A program made the translations under genes and the position numbers. This document shows positions 24,120 through 32,224 of a stretch of 34,936 nucleotides of DNA, one piece after another; positions within the stretch are counted from its first letter, which is position 1; each line of letters begins with the position of its first letter. This stretch comes from an uncultured Bacteroidales bacterium. Its GTDB lineage: Bacteria > Bacteroidota > Bacteroidia > Bacteroidales > Muribaculaceae. A model generated the notes under the pieces. It was not told the origin of the DNA, did not search any database, and saw only the letters and a program-made list of their open reading frames with translations. The stretch lies in assembly GCA_900539915.1 (NCBI GenBank), contig UQDU01000023.1, positions 1-34,936 on the forward strand, written 5' to 3'.

Positions 24120-24164
24120 CTTAAAGTCCTTAGGAACCTTAAGGTCTTTAAAGTCTTTAAGGGC
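24120..24164. repeat. Five-unit 9-bp tandem repeat between gyrB and rnr
   Basis: Read in 9-base register the units are CTTAAAGTC, CTTAGGAAC, CTTAAGGTC, TTTAAAGTC and TTTAAGGGC. They are imperfect but keep the core (C/T)TTAA. The array starts 18 bp after the gyrB stop and ends 73 bp before rnr. It also contains short palindromes (GACCTTAA at 24117 with TTAAGGTC at 24139-24146). Confidence 0.75.
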
Positions 24165-24237
24165 ACTCCACCTTACAGCAACATTACTCCATCCCGGAGC
24201 GTTAATTAAAGAGTAATTATAATCACATATTCCACCT

Positions 24238-26475
24238 ATGGCAAAGTCTTCATCAGATAACAAAACCCTGCGTCAGCAGGTGCGTGACTATATAACCCAG
24301 CAGGGCCGCGGCACATTTAACTACAAGCAGATTGCAGCCGCCCTCGGTGTCAACACACAGTCGCAATTACGCAACATCGCCATGACGCTTGCCGAGATGG
24401 ACTTTGACGGGGACCTGCTGCAAGTATCGCCTGGCAAATACAAGCTTCCCCAGCGTAGCAACGTCACCACCGGCACATTCGTGCGCCGCAGCAACGGAAA
24501 GAACTCCGTCATCACCGATGCCGACGGAGAGTCGATATTCGTTGCGGAGCGCAACTCGCTCCATGCACTCAACGGCGACAAGGTGAAAGTAATAGTTGCT
24601 GCACGCCGTCAGGGTGTGGAGCCCGAAGCGGAGGTCATAGAAATCACCGAACCGCTTGACCAGACTTTCATAGGCACACTCCACGTTGAAAAGCCGCTGT
24701 CGTATCTCAGTACCGACTCGAAATTCCTCGCCAACGACATCATCATACCACGCAACAAGCTCAAGGGCGGTGTTACAGGCGACAAAGCCATAGTGAAAAT
24801 CACATCCTGGCCTGATGATGCCAAGAATCCCGAGGGCGAGGTCATAGACATCCTCGGCAAGACAGGCGAGAACAATGCAGAAATCCATGCCATTCTCGCA
24901 GAATTCGGTCTCCCCTACCGCTACCCCAAAAACGTAGACACGGCCGCAAAGAAAATCAATGCCGGCATCACCCCCGAGGAGATAGCCAAGCGCGAGGATA
25001 TGCGTGACGTGCTCACCTTTACCATCGACCCCAAAGATGCCAAGGACTTTGACGATGCCTTGTCATTCCGTCTGCTGGCCAACGGCAACTATGAGATAGG
25101 CGTGCACATCGCCGATGTGACGCACTACGTCCACCCCGACACCCTCCTTGACCGCGAAGCCCAGAAACGCGCCACTTCGGTATATCTCGTTGACCGCGTG
25201 GTCCCCATGCTTCCCGAGCATCTGAGCAACGGTATCTGCTCACTGAGGCCCAACGAGGAGAAGCTCACCTTCTCGTGCATATTCGAAATGGACTCGGCCG
25301 CCCGCGTCATCAACAGCCGCATCGGCCGCACCGTCATATGCAGCGACCGCCGCTATGCCTACGAAGAAGCCCAGGAAATCATCGAGACAGGCAAGGGTGA
25401 CTATGTGGAGGAGATAATCACCCTCAACAACCTTGCCAAAATCATGCGCAAGGAGCGTTTCCAGAACGGCTCTGTGGAATTTGACCGTGCCGAGGTGAAA
25501 TTTGACATTGACAAAGACGGCCATCCGACCGGCGTATATTTCAAGGAATCAAAAGACGCCAACAAGCTCATAGAAGAGTTCATGCTGCTGGCCAACCGCA
25601 CTGTCGCCACATACATAGGCCGCGGCCAGACCAAGAAAAAATCCAAGGCATTCGTGTATCGTGTACACGACCAGCCGGATCCGGGCAAACTTCAGGATCT
25701 GGCCACAGTGGCCCGTGCATTCGGTTACAAAATCAAGACCTCAGGGTCTGCGAAGGAAGTCAACCGCTCTATCAACAAGATGCTCGCCGATGTCAAGGGA
25801 CGTGCCGAGGAAAACTATCTGTCGACCCTCGCCATACGCTCTATGGCCAAGGCTATATACTCCACCGACAATATAGGCCACTACGGTCTCGGATTTGACT
25901 ACTATACCCACTTCACATCGCCCATACGCCGCTTCCCCGACATGATGGTACACCGCTTGCTTGAGAAATATCTCGCCGGCGGACGCAGCGCGAGCCTCGA
26001 GAAGCTCAATGAGCAGTGCAGCCACTCATCCACCATGGAGCAGCTCGCGGCCAATGCCGAGCGTGCATCCATCAAATACAAGCAGGTGGAATACATGGCC
26101 GACCATCTCGGCGAAGTTTACACAGGCGTCATCTCCGGAGTGACCGAGTGGGGACTGTATGTAGAACTTGAGGAGAACCTATGTGAAGGCCTCGTGCCTG
26201 TGCGCGACCTCGCCGATGACTACTACGATTTCGATGAGAAAAACTATTCGCTCGTAGGACGCCGTCGCGGCACACGCTACCGTCTCGGCGACCGCGTCAT
26301 CGTGAAAGTAGCGCGTACCGACCTTGACCGCAAGCAGCTGGACTTCATCCTCGTAGATGATCAGGGCAACCCCCTCTTCGAGCAGCGCGACCGCACCCAC
26401 TCCCCCCGCAGCGGCAAGAAATCACGCAAAGACCCGCGCACCGACGAACGCCACGGCAAAAAACGCCGCAGCTAA
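24238..26475 (+). CDS. rnr: Ribonuclease R
   Basis: The 745-residue protein has an N-terminal winged-helix-like part (about residues 1-60), cold-shock-type OB domains (about 65-220), the RNB catalytic domain with DPKDAKDFDDALS (about 263-275, the metal-binding Asp residues) and HFTSPIRRFPDMMVH, an S1 domain (VYTGVISGVTEWGLYVELEEN, about 626-646) and a basic tail ending KKSRKDPRTDERHGKKRRS. RNase R degrades structured RNA 3' to 5' to short oligonucleotides. The ATG at 24238 is the only good start. A hairpin with T run follows at 26548. Confidence 0.96.
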   Translation: MAKSSSDNKTLRQQVRDYITQQGRGTFNYKQIAAALGVNTQSQLRNIAMTLAEMDFDGDLLQVSPGKYKLPQRSNVTTGTFVRRSNGKNSVITDADGESIFVAERNSLHALNGDKVKVIVAARRQGVEPEAEVIEITEPLDQTFIGTLHVEKPLSYLSTDSKFLANDIIIPRNKLKGGVTGDKAIVKITSWPDDAKNPEGEVIDILGKTGENNAEIHAILAEFGLPYRYPKNVDTAAKKINAGITPEEIAKREDMRDVLTFTIDPKDAKDFDDALSFRLLANGNYEIGVHIADVTHYVHPDTLLDREAQKRATSVYLVDRVVPMLPEHLSNGICSLRPNEEKLTFSCIFEMDSAARVINSRIGRTVICSDRRYAYEEAQEIIETGKGDYVEEIITLNNLAKIMRKERFQNGSVEFDRAEVKFDIDKDGHPTGVYFKESKDANKLIEEFMLLANRTVATYIGRGQTKKKSKAFVYRVHDQPDPGKLQDLATVARAFGYKIKTSGSAKEVNRSINKMLADVKGRAEENYLSTLAIRSMAKAIYSTDNIGHYGLGFDYYTHFTSPIRRFPDMMVHRLLEKYLAGGRSASLEKLNEQCSHSSTMEQLAANAERASIKYKQVEYMADHLGEVYTGVISGVTEWGLYVELEENLCEGLVPVRDLADDYYDFDEKNYSLVGRRRGTRYRLGDRVIVKVARTDLDRKQLDFILVDDQGNPLFEQRDRTHSPRSGKKSRKDPRTDERHGKKRRS

Positions 26476-26547
26476 CCCTACTCGCTCCACCTGTCACAGT
26501 TCAAACCCTCCGTGTCGTTTCCGTTTCTAAGAAGTAACTCGGAATGT

Positions 26548-26593
26548 GGTTTTTGTGGCTTTAACCGTCAGCACAAAAACCTCTATTCTTTTT
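26548..26593 (+). terminator. Terminator-like hairpin after rnr
   Basis: GGTTTTTGTG (26548-26557) is perfectly complementary to CACAAAAACC (26572-26581), with a 14-base loop, followed by a T-rich stretch (CTATTCTTTTTA). It is 72 bp past the rnr stop. Confidence 0.75.
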
Positions 26594-26748
26594 ATTGACA
26601 ATCAGCCTTCTTATTCAACGCCAATCCGTCACATATCACGCTGATTAACAAAAGTTTACCCACACACAACAATACTACCAACCACATTGACGCGCCACAG
26701 CCCCAAGCAATAAAGGTCGCGAACCTCATAATTATACTCGTCATTGTT

Positions 26749-28287
26749 TTGGCAACAGCCATCTCAACAGCTTTTCGCGCCTATTATACCACTCCAGTAG
26801 GCGACGATATAATATACTCATACATACTTGGACCTGAAACTCAGGCTAACGCCCCGGTCATTGGCCAGGTTACAAGCGTCTATGATGCAATACAATCACA
26901 GATAAATCAGTATTTACATTGCAACGGTCGCTTTCTTGTCCATATAGTTCTACAATCAATCTGCGGCCTATCTCCCCAAACCGGCTTCGCCCTATTCTGT
27001 GGCATACTTATCGCGTCGGTACTGGTATTGCTCATTTTATTTGCCATACCAGCGGCCCAACGACTCAATCCAGTCTACTGGTTAATTGCAGCATTCATTT
27101 TACTTTATCTTTTTCCAGGTCATTCAACCCTTTGGTTTTCAAGGGCTCTGTGCTGCAACTATCTACTACCTATGTGTCTCGTCTTATCATGGCTTGTTCT
27201 CTACCGCCATTGGAGGCATAAGATTTCATCATGGAGACTTCTCCTGCTATCTTTATTAGGATTCTGCACCGGATTTTCACATGAATGTTTCGCTCTGACG
27301 TTGTCAGGTGGATTATTTATATATGCTTTACGCAATTTAAAAAAACTCTTTACAATAAGTTCCATTCCTATATTATGTATGTGGGTCGGAACAATTCTTG
27401 TAGTCGTTTCTCCTGGCAATTTTCAGCGGCAAGGAGGGGAAATCAGTGGTCATTTTATAAATTTCATACACCTTCTACCTCATTTAAGTATCCTCTATCT
27501 ATCTTTAGCCATTGTAGTCATATCGTACCTGCTAAACAAATCGGTCGCTCTAAATGTCACTCGAAATAAAGCAATAATCTGGTGGTCACTTCTGTTTGCT
27601 ATTTTATTCGGAGTCATAGCCAATACTGGTTTATGGTCCCTGACCGGTGTTGAATTTTACGCAGCTATACTTTTAATCTCATATTTACCATGCCTGTCCA
27701 TCACTTGCGGACGACATTCCGTTGTCACCATCGCCTTTTGCGCTATCTGCACAGTATTGTTGTCCATGCACCTTTCAGCCATAGTTAAAGGTCAGATCAA
27801 GCAATACGATGCCGAGCAATCAGCCATTGAGTCGTTCAAATCTTCTACATGTGGATTGGCATCATTTTATCAACCCCACCATAGCGACATAATATCCCCC
27901 TATATAATGTACATGGCTCCTAATAAATGGAACGCCTTCAGTCTGTCTCTAAAATATGACGGTTGCACAAAACCCTTCATATTTGCCGGACCTGACTACA
28001 TGAGCATCATCAGAGGAGATAAATCCATGTCGCGACTGTTCATTCCAGGGTCTGCTGCTATGTATAAAGGCAACTACAACCTGTGGACTAAAACGAGAGA
28101 CAATGATTACGTGAACATAACGCTACAACGTCTACGACAGCCTGTGATAGATATGTTCAGAAGTGCTAATGCAAGCAATATATTCATATGGACAGCTGGA
28201 CCGTTACAGCAGTTGCCCTGCTCTGACAGTCTTCGTTTCATATTCCCATATTCCTCTCATACTATAATTGCCGCAGATATGGAGTGA
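26749..28287 (+). CDS. Polytopic membrane protein, DUF6056-like; start uncertain
   Basis: The visible protein has about ten hydrophobic segments and the motifs CNGRFLVHIVLQ (about residue 57 on) and GFSHECFALTLSGG, which parallel NGRMPVHFL and GWTHEAF of the protein at 1087-2787; the two look like distant paralogues. The frame is open from 26599, and the segment before the TTG at 26749 encodes a hydrophobic stretch (VANLIIILVIVLATAI) that matches the first membrane segment of the paralogue. The TTG would cut it in half. No ATG or GTG occurs in frame between 26599 and 26749, so the true start is probably a rarer codon (CTG at 26641, ATA at 26710) or the start has been lost. The base composition is clearly AT-richer than in the housekeeping genes around it, which suggests transfer. 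Enzymatic role unknown. Confidence 0.7.
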   Translation: MATAISTAFRAYYTTPVGDDIIYSYILGPETQANAPVIGQVTSVYDAIQSQINQYLHCNGRFLVHIVLQSICGLSPQTGFALFCGILIASVLVLLILFAIPAAQRLNPVYWLIAAFILLYLFPGHSTLWFSRALCCNYLLPMCLVLSWLVLYRHWRHKISSWRLLLLSLLGFCTGFSHECFALTLSGGLFIYALRNLKKLFTISSIPILCMWVGTILVVVSPGNFQRQGGEISGHFINFIHLLPHLSILYLSLAIVVISYLLNKSVALNVTRNKAIIWWSLLFAILFGVIANTGLWSLTGVEFYAAILLISYLPCLSITCGRHSVVTIAFCAICTVLLSMHLSAIVKGQIKQYDAEQSAIESFKSSTCGLASFYQPHHSDIISPYIMYMAPNKWNAFSLSLKYDGCTKPFIFAGPDYMSIIRGDKSMSRLFIPGSAAMYKGNYNLWTKTRDNDYVNITLQRLRQPVIDMFRSANASNIFIWTAGPLQQLPCSDSLRFIFPYSSHTIIAADME

Positions 28288-28300
28288 AAGACACTGACGC

Positions 28301-29797
28301 TTACTCAGTAGCTTTTTTCTTCCATATGCCAAGAGTGAGTTGGCCTGTGCGCTGAGGACTTTTCCATATACATGTGTATAAGCCGGTGTTCTCTATAATA
28401 CTGAAACACCCATCAGCATCGTTGGCATATATAAAATCTGCTTGACCAGACCTAAGAATCGAATCCTGATGCAATTTCATATCCTCAACTGCCCCATTCT
28501 GATGAAACCAATAACGTGAAACTGGTAAAATTTCAGAACTGATTCCGACTCCAACATCCAACGTTCTGTAACACAGAATTGTTGGATGCTCCTTTTTATG
28601 ATGATTAAGCGCTATGATTTTGTCACCATTGGCATAGTCTGTATCATCAAATCCTGGATGATAAACCGGATACAAACTGTGAAGATACACTACAGTAAGT
28701 CCGACACATAGCCCATAAAATACGGATTTTTTCATTGATACATCATCAAGTCTATTCAGTCTATCGGCAATCCAGATAAGACCGAGCAAAGCAAACGAAA
28801 GACTGACCTGAAGATAATAGAGCCAATGATTGCCATAGCTACCTATTAAAAAAAACACACAGTAGCACAAAGGCAATATCCATCTCGCTATACCATATCT
28901 CCTAAACAGCATATAAGCTCCTGGCAAACTTAGCATAATTGACAGGACACTTATAGGCGAATGATAGATCTTTCTCGCTTCATTTATGTAAAACCCGATT
29001 AATTGGGATGCATCCCCTACACCCACAGTGCTTGCTGTTGCCATAAAATATTCTTGTATAAAAGGGGCAAAAGCTCCTACGCATACCAGATATGCAGCAA
29101 ATGGCAGTGCAATGGCCGTCGCACCTGCAACAAAAGCACCCAACGACTTTACAAACCTCATTCCAGACTTCCACGATAACAGAAGCACCGCCAGACACAG
29201 CGACATCATCATAGCGGCAATAGACCACTTTATCAGCATGCATGACATCACTGCCACCCCAAACCAAGCTGCTTCCCAAACCGTCAGTGACACAATCTTG
29301 CCATCGTGATGCTGCCGGATAAGCCTAACCACAAGATAGATACCATATATGACTGGAAGGGTGCACCAAGTCTCGGCCCTTGTCTCCAAGAAAGAGAATC
29401 CGAAAAAATAAGGAATTGCCATGGTCATAGACACACACAGCGATAGACAGGGCCGCTGCAGGACTTCCATAGCTGTCAGCCAGCATATATAGAACGTAAC
29501 TGACAGCACGATGACCGAGAGTATCCATACTCCGTGATAATCCGTAGGTGACATCCAATAACCTATCATCTCTATAAACCAAAGCAGGGGACCTTTGCTG
29601 TCAGAGAAGTCCACGTAGGGGATAAGCCCGTTGGCCCATGCTTTGCCCGACATGAAGAATATAGCCGAGTCTACATGGTTGTTTATGCTTGCAAGCGGAG
29701 AATCATTGCTGACAAACAGCATCACGACAAGCGTGAACAGCGATAATGCTGCTAATGCCTTTAGCTTCATCCGGCGTAAGAGTGATAATGATGACAT
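28301..29797 (-). CDS. GT39/ArnT-like integral membrane protein
   Basis: The 498-residue protein has about eleven hydrophobic segments. The first loop holds NHVDSAIFFMSGKAWANGLIPYVDFSDSKGPLL; this (W/K)xxGxxPYxDFxDxKGP pattern is typical of ArnT/GT39-like membrane proteins with acidic residues that bind metal or a lipid-linked sugar. A later segment is FLETRAETWCTLPVI. The C-terminal soluble part is about 110 residues. It runs convergent to the DUF6056-like gene with only 13 bp between stops, and both share an AT-rich composition, so they may have arrived together. The donor and acceptor are unknown. A promoter box with an inverted repeat lies upstream. Confidence 0.8.
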   Translation of the reverse strand: MSSLSLLRRMKLKALAALSLFTLVVMLFVSNDSPLASINNHVDSAIFFMSGKAWANGLIPYVDFSDSKGPLLWFIEMIGYWMSPTDYHGVWILSVIVLSVTFYICWLTAMEVLQRPCLSLCVSMTMAIPYFFGFSFLETRAETWCTLPVIYGIYLVVRLIRQHHDGKIVSLTVWEAAWFGVAVMSCMLIKWSIAAMMMSLCLAVLLLSWKSGMRFVKSLGAFVAGATAIALPFAAYLVCVGAFAPFIQEYFMATASTVGVGDASQLIGFYINEARKIYHSPISVLSIMLSLPGAYMLFRRYGIARWILPLCYCVFFLIGSYGNHWLYYLQVSLSFALLGLIWIADRLNRLDDVSMKKSVFYGLCVGLTVVYLHSLYPVYHPGFDDTDYANGDKIIALNHHKKEHPTILCYRTLDVGVGISSEILPVSRYWFHQNGAVEDMKLHQDSILRSGQADFIYANDADGCFSIIENTGLYTCIWKSPQRTGQLTLGIWKKKATE

Positions 29798-29817
29798 CCT
29801 TATAATGGCCCTTTAAT

Positions 29818-29834
29818 GCGTATTTTCAATACGC
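29818..29834 (-). promoter_or_regulatory. Inverted repeat at the predicted start of transcription of the GT39-like gene
   Basis: GCGTATT, TTC, AATACGC is a perfect 7-bp inverted repeat with a 3-base spacer. It abuts the -7 box and spans the expected transcription start, the same arrangement as at 6212-6228 before lrgA but with another sequence. Possible operator or 5' mRNA hairpin. Confidence 0.6.
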
Positions 29835-29841
29835 AAAATTA
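29834..29841 (-). promoter_or_regulatory. -7 box of the GT39-like gene
   Basis: On the minus strand the sequence reads TAATTTTG, matching TAnnTTTG. It is 36 bp before the ATG at 29797. No clear -33 element was found. Confidence 0.5.
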
Positions 29842-29926
29842 CTATACTTTCGCCGATTAATCATCGCTCGGCGAGCCCATATGATTTTTTTGAGCCTCAT
29901 TTAGCCATAATAACAGGGAAAATGAG

Positions 29927-29934
29927 TAAGTTTG
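29927..29934 (+). promoter_or_regulatory. -7 box of rsh
   Basis: TAAGTTTG matches TAnnTTTG and ends 18 bp before the rsh ATG at 29953. The -33 element is weak. Confidence 0.5.
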
Positions 29935-29952
29935 TAGTTATTTAACACACGA

Positions 29953-32202
29953 ATGAGCATGACACCCGAAGAAGAGGATAAACTGGTACAACAGGAGTTT
30001 CAAGATTTGCTCAACGGCTATCTTTCGAGCAACCATCGCAAGAAAGTCGAAATCATTGAGCGTGCCTTCAAATTTGCCAAAGAAGCCCACAAAGGTGTCA
30101 GACGACGCTCAGGCGAGCCTTACATACTCCATCCGATAGCGGTAGCCAAGATTGCGAGCCAGGAGATAGGTCTCGGCTCCACGAGCATATGCGCCGCGCT
30201 GCTCCATGATGTGGTCGAGGACACAGACTACACCGTAGAGGACATAGAGCAGCATTTCGGCAAAAAAATAGCACAGATAGTCGACGGACTGACCAAGATT
30301 TCAGGCGGCAAATTCGGTGACCGGGCATCGGTTCAGGCCGAGAATTTCCGCAAGCTCCTCCTGACCATGAGCGAGGACATCCGCGTAGTGCTGCTCAAGA
30401 TGGCCGACCGCCTCCACAACATGCGCACCCTCGGCAGCATGGCTCCCAACAAGCAATACAAGATAGCCGGCGAGACCTTATATATATATGCACCCCTCGC
30501 CCACCGTCTCGGACTCTATGCCATCAAGACCGAACTCGAAGACCTCAGCTTCAAATACGAGCATCCAGCCGCCTACGAACGCATCACACGCCAGATCGAG
30601 GAATCCGAGGCACGCCGCACCGCCGTCTACAATGACTTCTCCGCGCCCATCACCCAACGCCTGTCGGCCATGGGCATCAAGTTTGAAGCCCGGGCACGCC
30701 TCAAGAGCGTCTACTCCATATGGCGCAAGATGGAGACGAAGCATATCCCGTTTCAAGAGGTCTATGACCTCTATGCCATGCGCATAATATATGACTGTGA
30801 TGACCCTTCGCAGGAAAAGACCATATGCTGGAACATCTACGCCGCCCTGACCGACCTCTACAAGCTCCACCCCGAACGCACACGTGACTGGGTGTCAGTG
30901 CCTAAGGCCAACGGCTACCAGGCCCTGCATGTCACCCTCATGGGCCCGGACGGCAACTGGGTCGAAGTGCAGATACGCTCGCGCCGCATGGACGACATCG
31001 CGGAGAAGGGCTTTGCCGCCCACTGGCGTTACAAGATAGGCGAAGGCGACGAAGAGAGCGAGCTCACCGTATGGCTCAAGACCATCAAGGATGTGCTTGA
31101 CGACCCCAACCCCAACGCCCTTGACTTCCTTGACACGCTAAAACTCAATCTATTTGCCAACGAGATAGTAGTGTTCACCCCCAAGGGCGAACTTATCACC
31201 CTCCCCACCAACTCCACCGTACTCGATGTAGCATACCATCTCCACTCCGAGCTGGGCAACAAATGCATCGCCGGCAAAGTCAACCACAAACTCGTCCCCC
31301 TCTCCCACCGCCTCATGAGCGGCGACCAGGTCGAAGTCCTGACATCCCAGTCACAGAAGCCGAGTCCCGACTGGCTTAAATTCCTTGCCACGGCCAAGGC
31401 CAAAACCCGTCTGCGCAACGCCCTCAGACGCGAACGCATGCCGGTTATAGAGCGCGGACATAAAATCTACGACGAATACCTGACCCGCAACGGCATCACC
31501 GAGAGCAATGAGGTGACCACAAAGCTCCTCGGGCACTTCCACGTCCCTAACAAGGATGAGCTGTTCTACAGCCTCGGTGCCGAGGAAATCGAACTCGACG
31601 ATTACATCATACGCTCCTTCAAGTCTCCGCAGGATGAAGCAAAAGCATCAGAGAAGAAGGCATTCATAGGCCGACTCTGGCCCTTTGGGCGCAACAACTC
31701 AGGCAAAGCTCCCAAGACATCCATGACCACCGTCCCGGTCAAAATCAACCCCAAGGAGACTTATATGCTGGTTGACAACGGCATAGAGCGCAACTTCATC
31801 ATCAGAGACTGCTGTTCGCCGGTGCCAGGAGACGATGTGATGGGATTCGTCAATTCCACCGACAAAGTTGAAGTCCATGCCTTGGACTGCCCTCGCGCCG
31901 CCGCACTCAAGGCCACATACGGCCCGCGCATCATAGCCACCCAGTGGCAGAATGTCAGTACATCCTTCCGCGCCACTATACACATGGAGGGCATAGACCG
32001 CCGCGGCATACTCCAGGAAATCACCGGCGTAATCTCCAAAATACCACATATCGACATCCGCGGTTTCAGCATAGAAGCCAGCAAAGAGGTATTTAACGGC
32101 GACCTCACAGTTCTCACCACCGACACGGCTGCCCTGGAGGACATCATATCGCGTCTGCTGAAAGTCAAAGGCATCCTCAGCGCAGTCAGAGTAAATTCAT
32201 AG
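29953..32202 (+). CDS. rsh: RelA/SpoT homologue, (p)ppGpp synthetase/hydrolase
   Basis: The 749-residue protein has the long Rel/Spo layout. Residues about 45-200 are the HD hydrolase domain, with His85-Asp86 in AALLHDVVEDTDYT and LLKMADRLHNMRTL. Residues about 240-370 are the synthetase domain (RLKSVYSIWRKM, YDLYAMRIIYDC, YQALHVTLMGPDG, VEVQIRSRRMDDIAEKG). TGS (about 400-465) and a C-terminal ACT domain (about 675-749) follow. Because the HD motif is intact and the synthetase motifs are conserved, the enzyme is probably bifunctional, making and destroying the starvation alarmone. It begins a cluster with the pgpH-like gene (22 bp gap) and the LOG gene. Confidence 0.93.
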   Translation: MSMTPEEEDKLVQQEFQDLLNGYLSSNHRKKVEIIERAFKFAKEAHKGVRRRSGEPYILHPIAVAKIASQEIGLGSTSICAALLHDVVEDTDYTVEDIEQHFGKKIAQIVDGLTKISGGKFGDRASVQAENFRKLLLTMSEDIRVVLLKMADRLHNMRTLGSMAPNKQYKIAGETLYIYAPLAHRLGLYAIKTELEDLSFKYEHPAAYERITRQIEESEARRTAVYNDFSAPITQRLSAMGIKFEARARLKSVYSIWRKMETKHIPFQEVYDLYAMRIIYDCDDPSQEKTICWNIYAALTDLYKLHPERTRDWVSVPKANGYQALHVTLMGPDGNWVEVQIRSRRMDDIAEKGFAAHWRYKIGEGDEESELTVWLKTIKDVLDDPNPNALDFLDTLKLNLFANEIVVFTPKGELITLPTNSTVLDVAYHLHSELGNKCIAGKVNHKLVPLSHRLMSGDQVEVLTSQSQKPSPDWLKFLATAKAKTRLRNALRRERMPVIERGHKIYDEYLTRNGITESNEVTTKLLGHFHVPNKDELFYSLGAEEIELDDYIIRSFKSPQDEAKASEKKAFIGRLWPFGRNNSGKAPKTSMTTVPVKINPKETYMLVDNGIERNFIIRDCCSPVPGDDVMGFVNSTDKVEVHALDCPRAAALKATYGPRIIATQWQNVSTSFRATIHMEGIDRRGILQEITGVISKIPHIDIRGFSIEASKEVFNGDLTVLTTDTAALEDIISRLLKVKGILSAVRVNS

Positions 32203-32224
32203 AGTCGTATAAACCCACCACGAC

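Noticed and set aside
23469..24263. 264-codon open frame on the minus strand
   Set aside because: It is the complement of gyrB and of the 9-bp repeat; the repeat gives it a spurious LKDFKDLK-like stretch.
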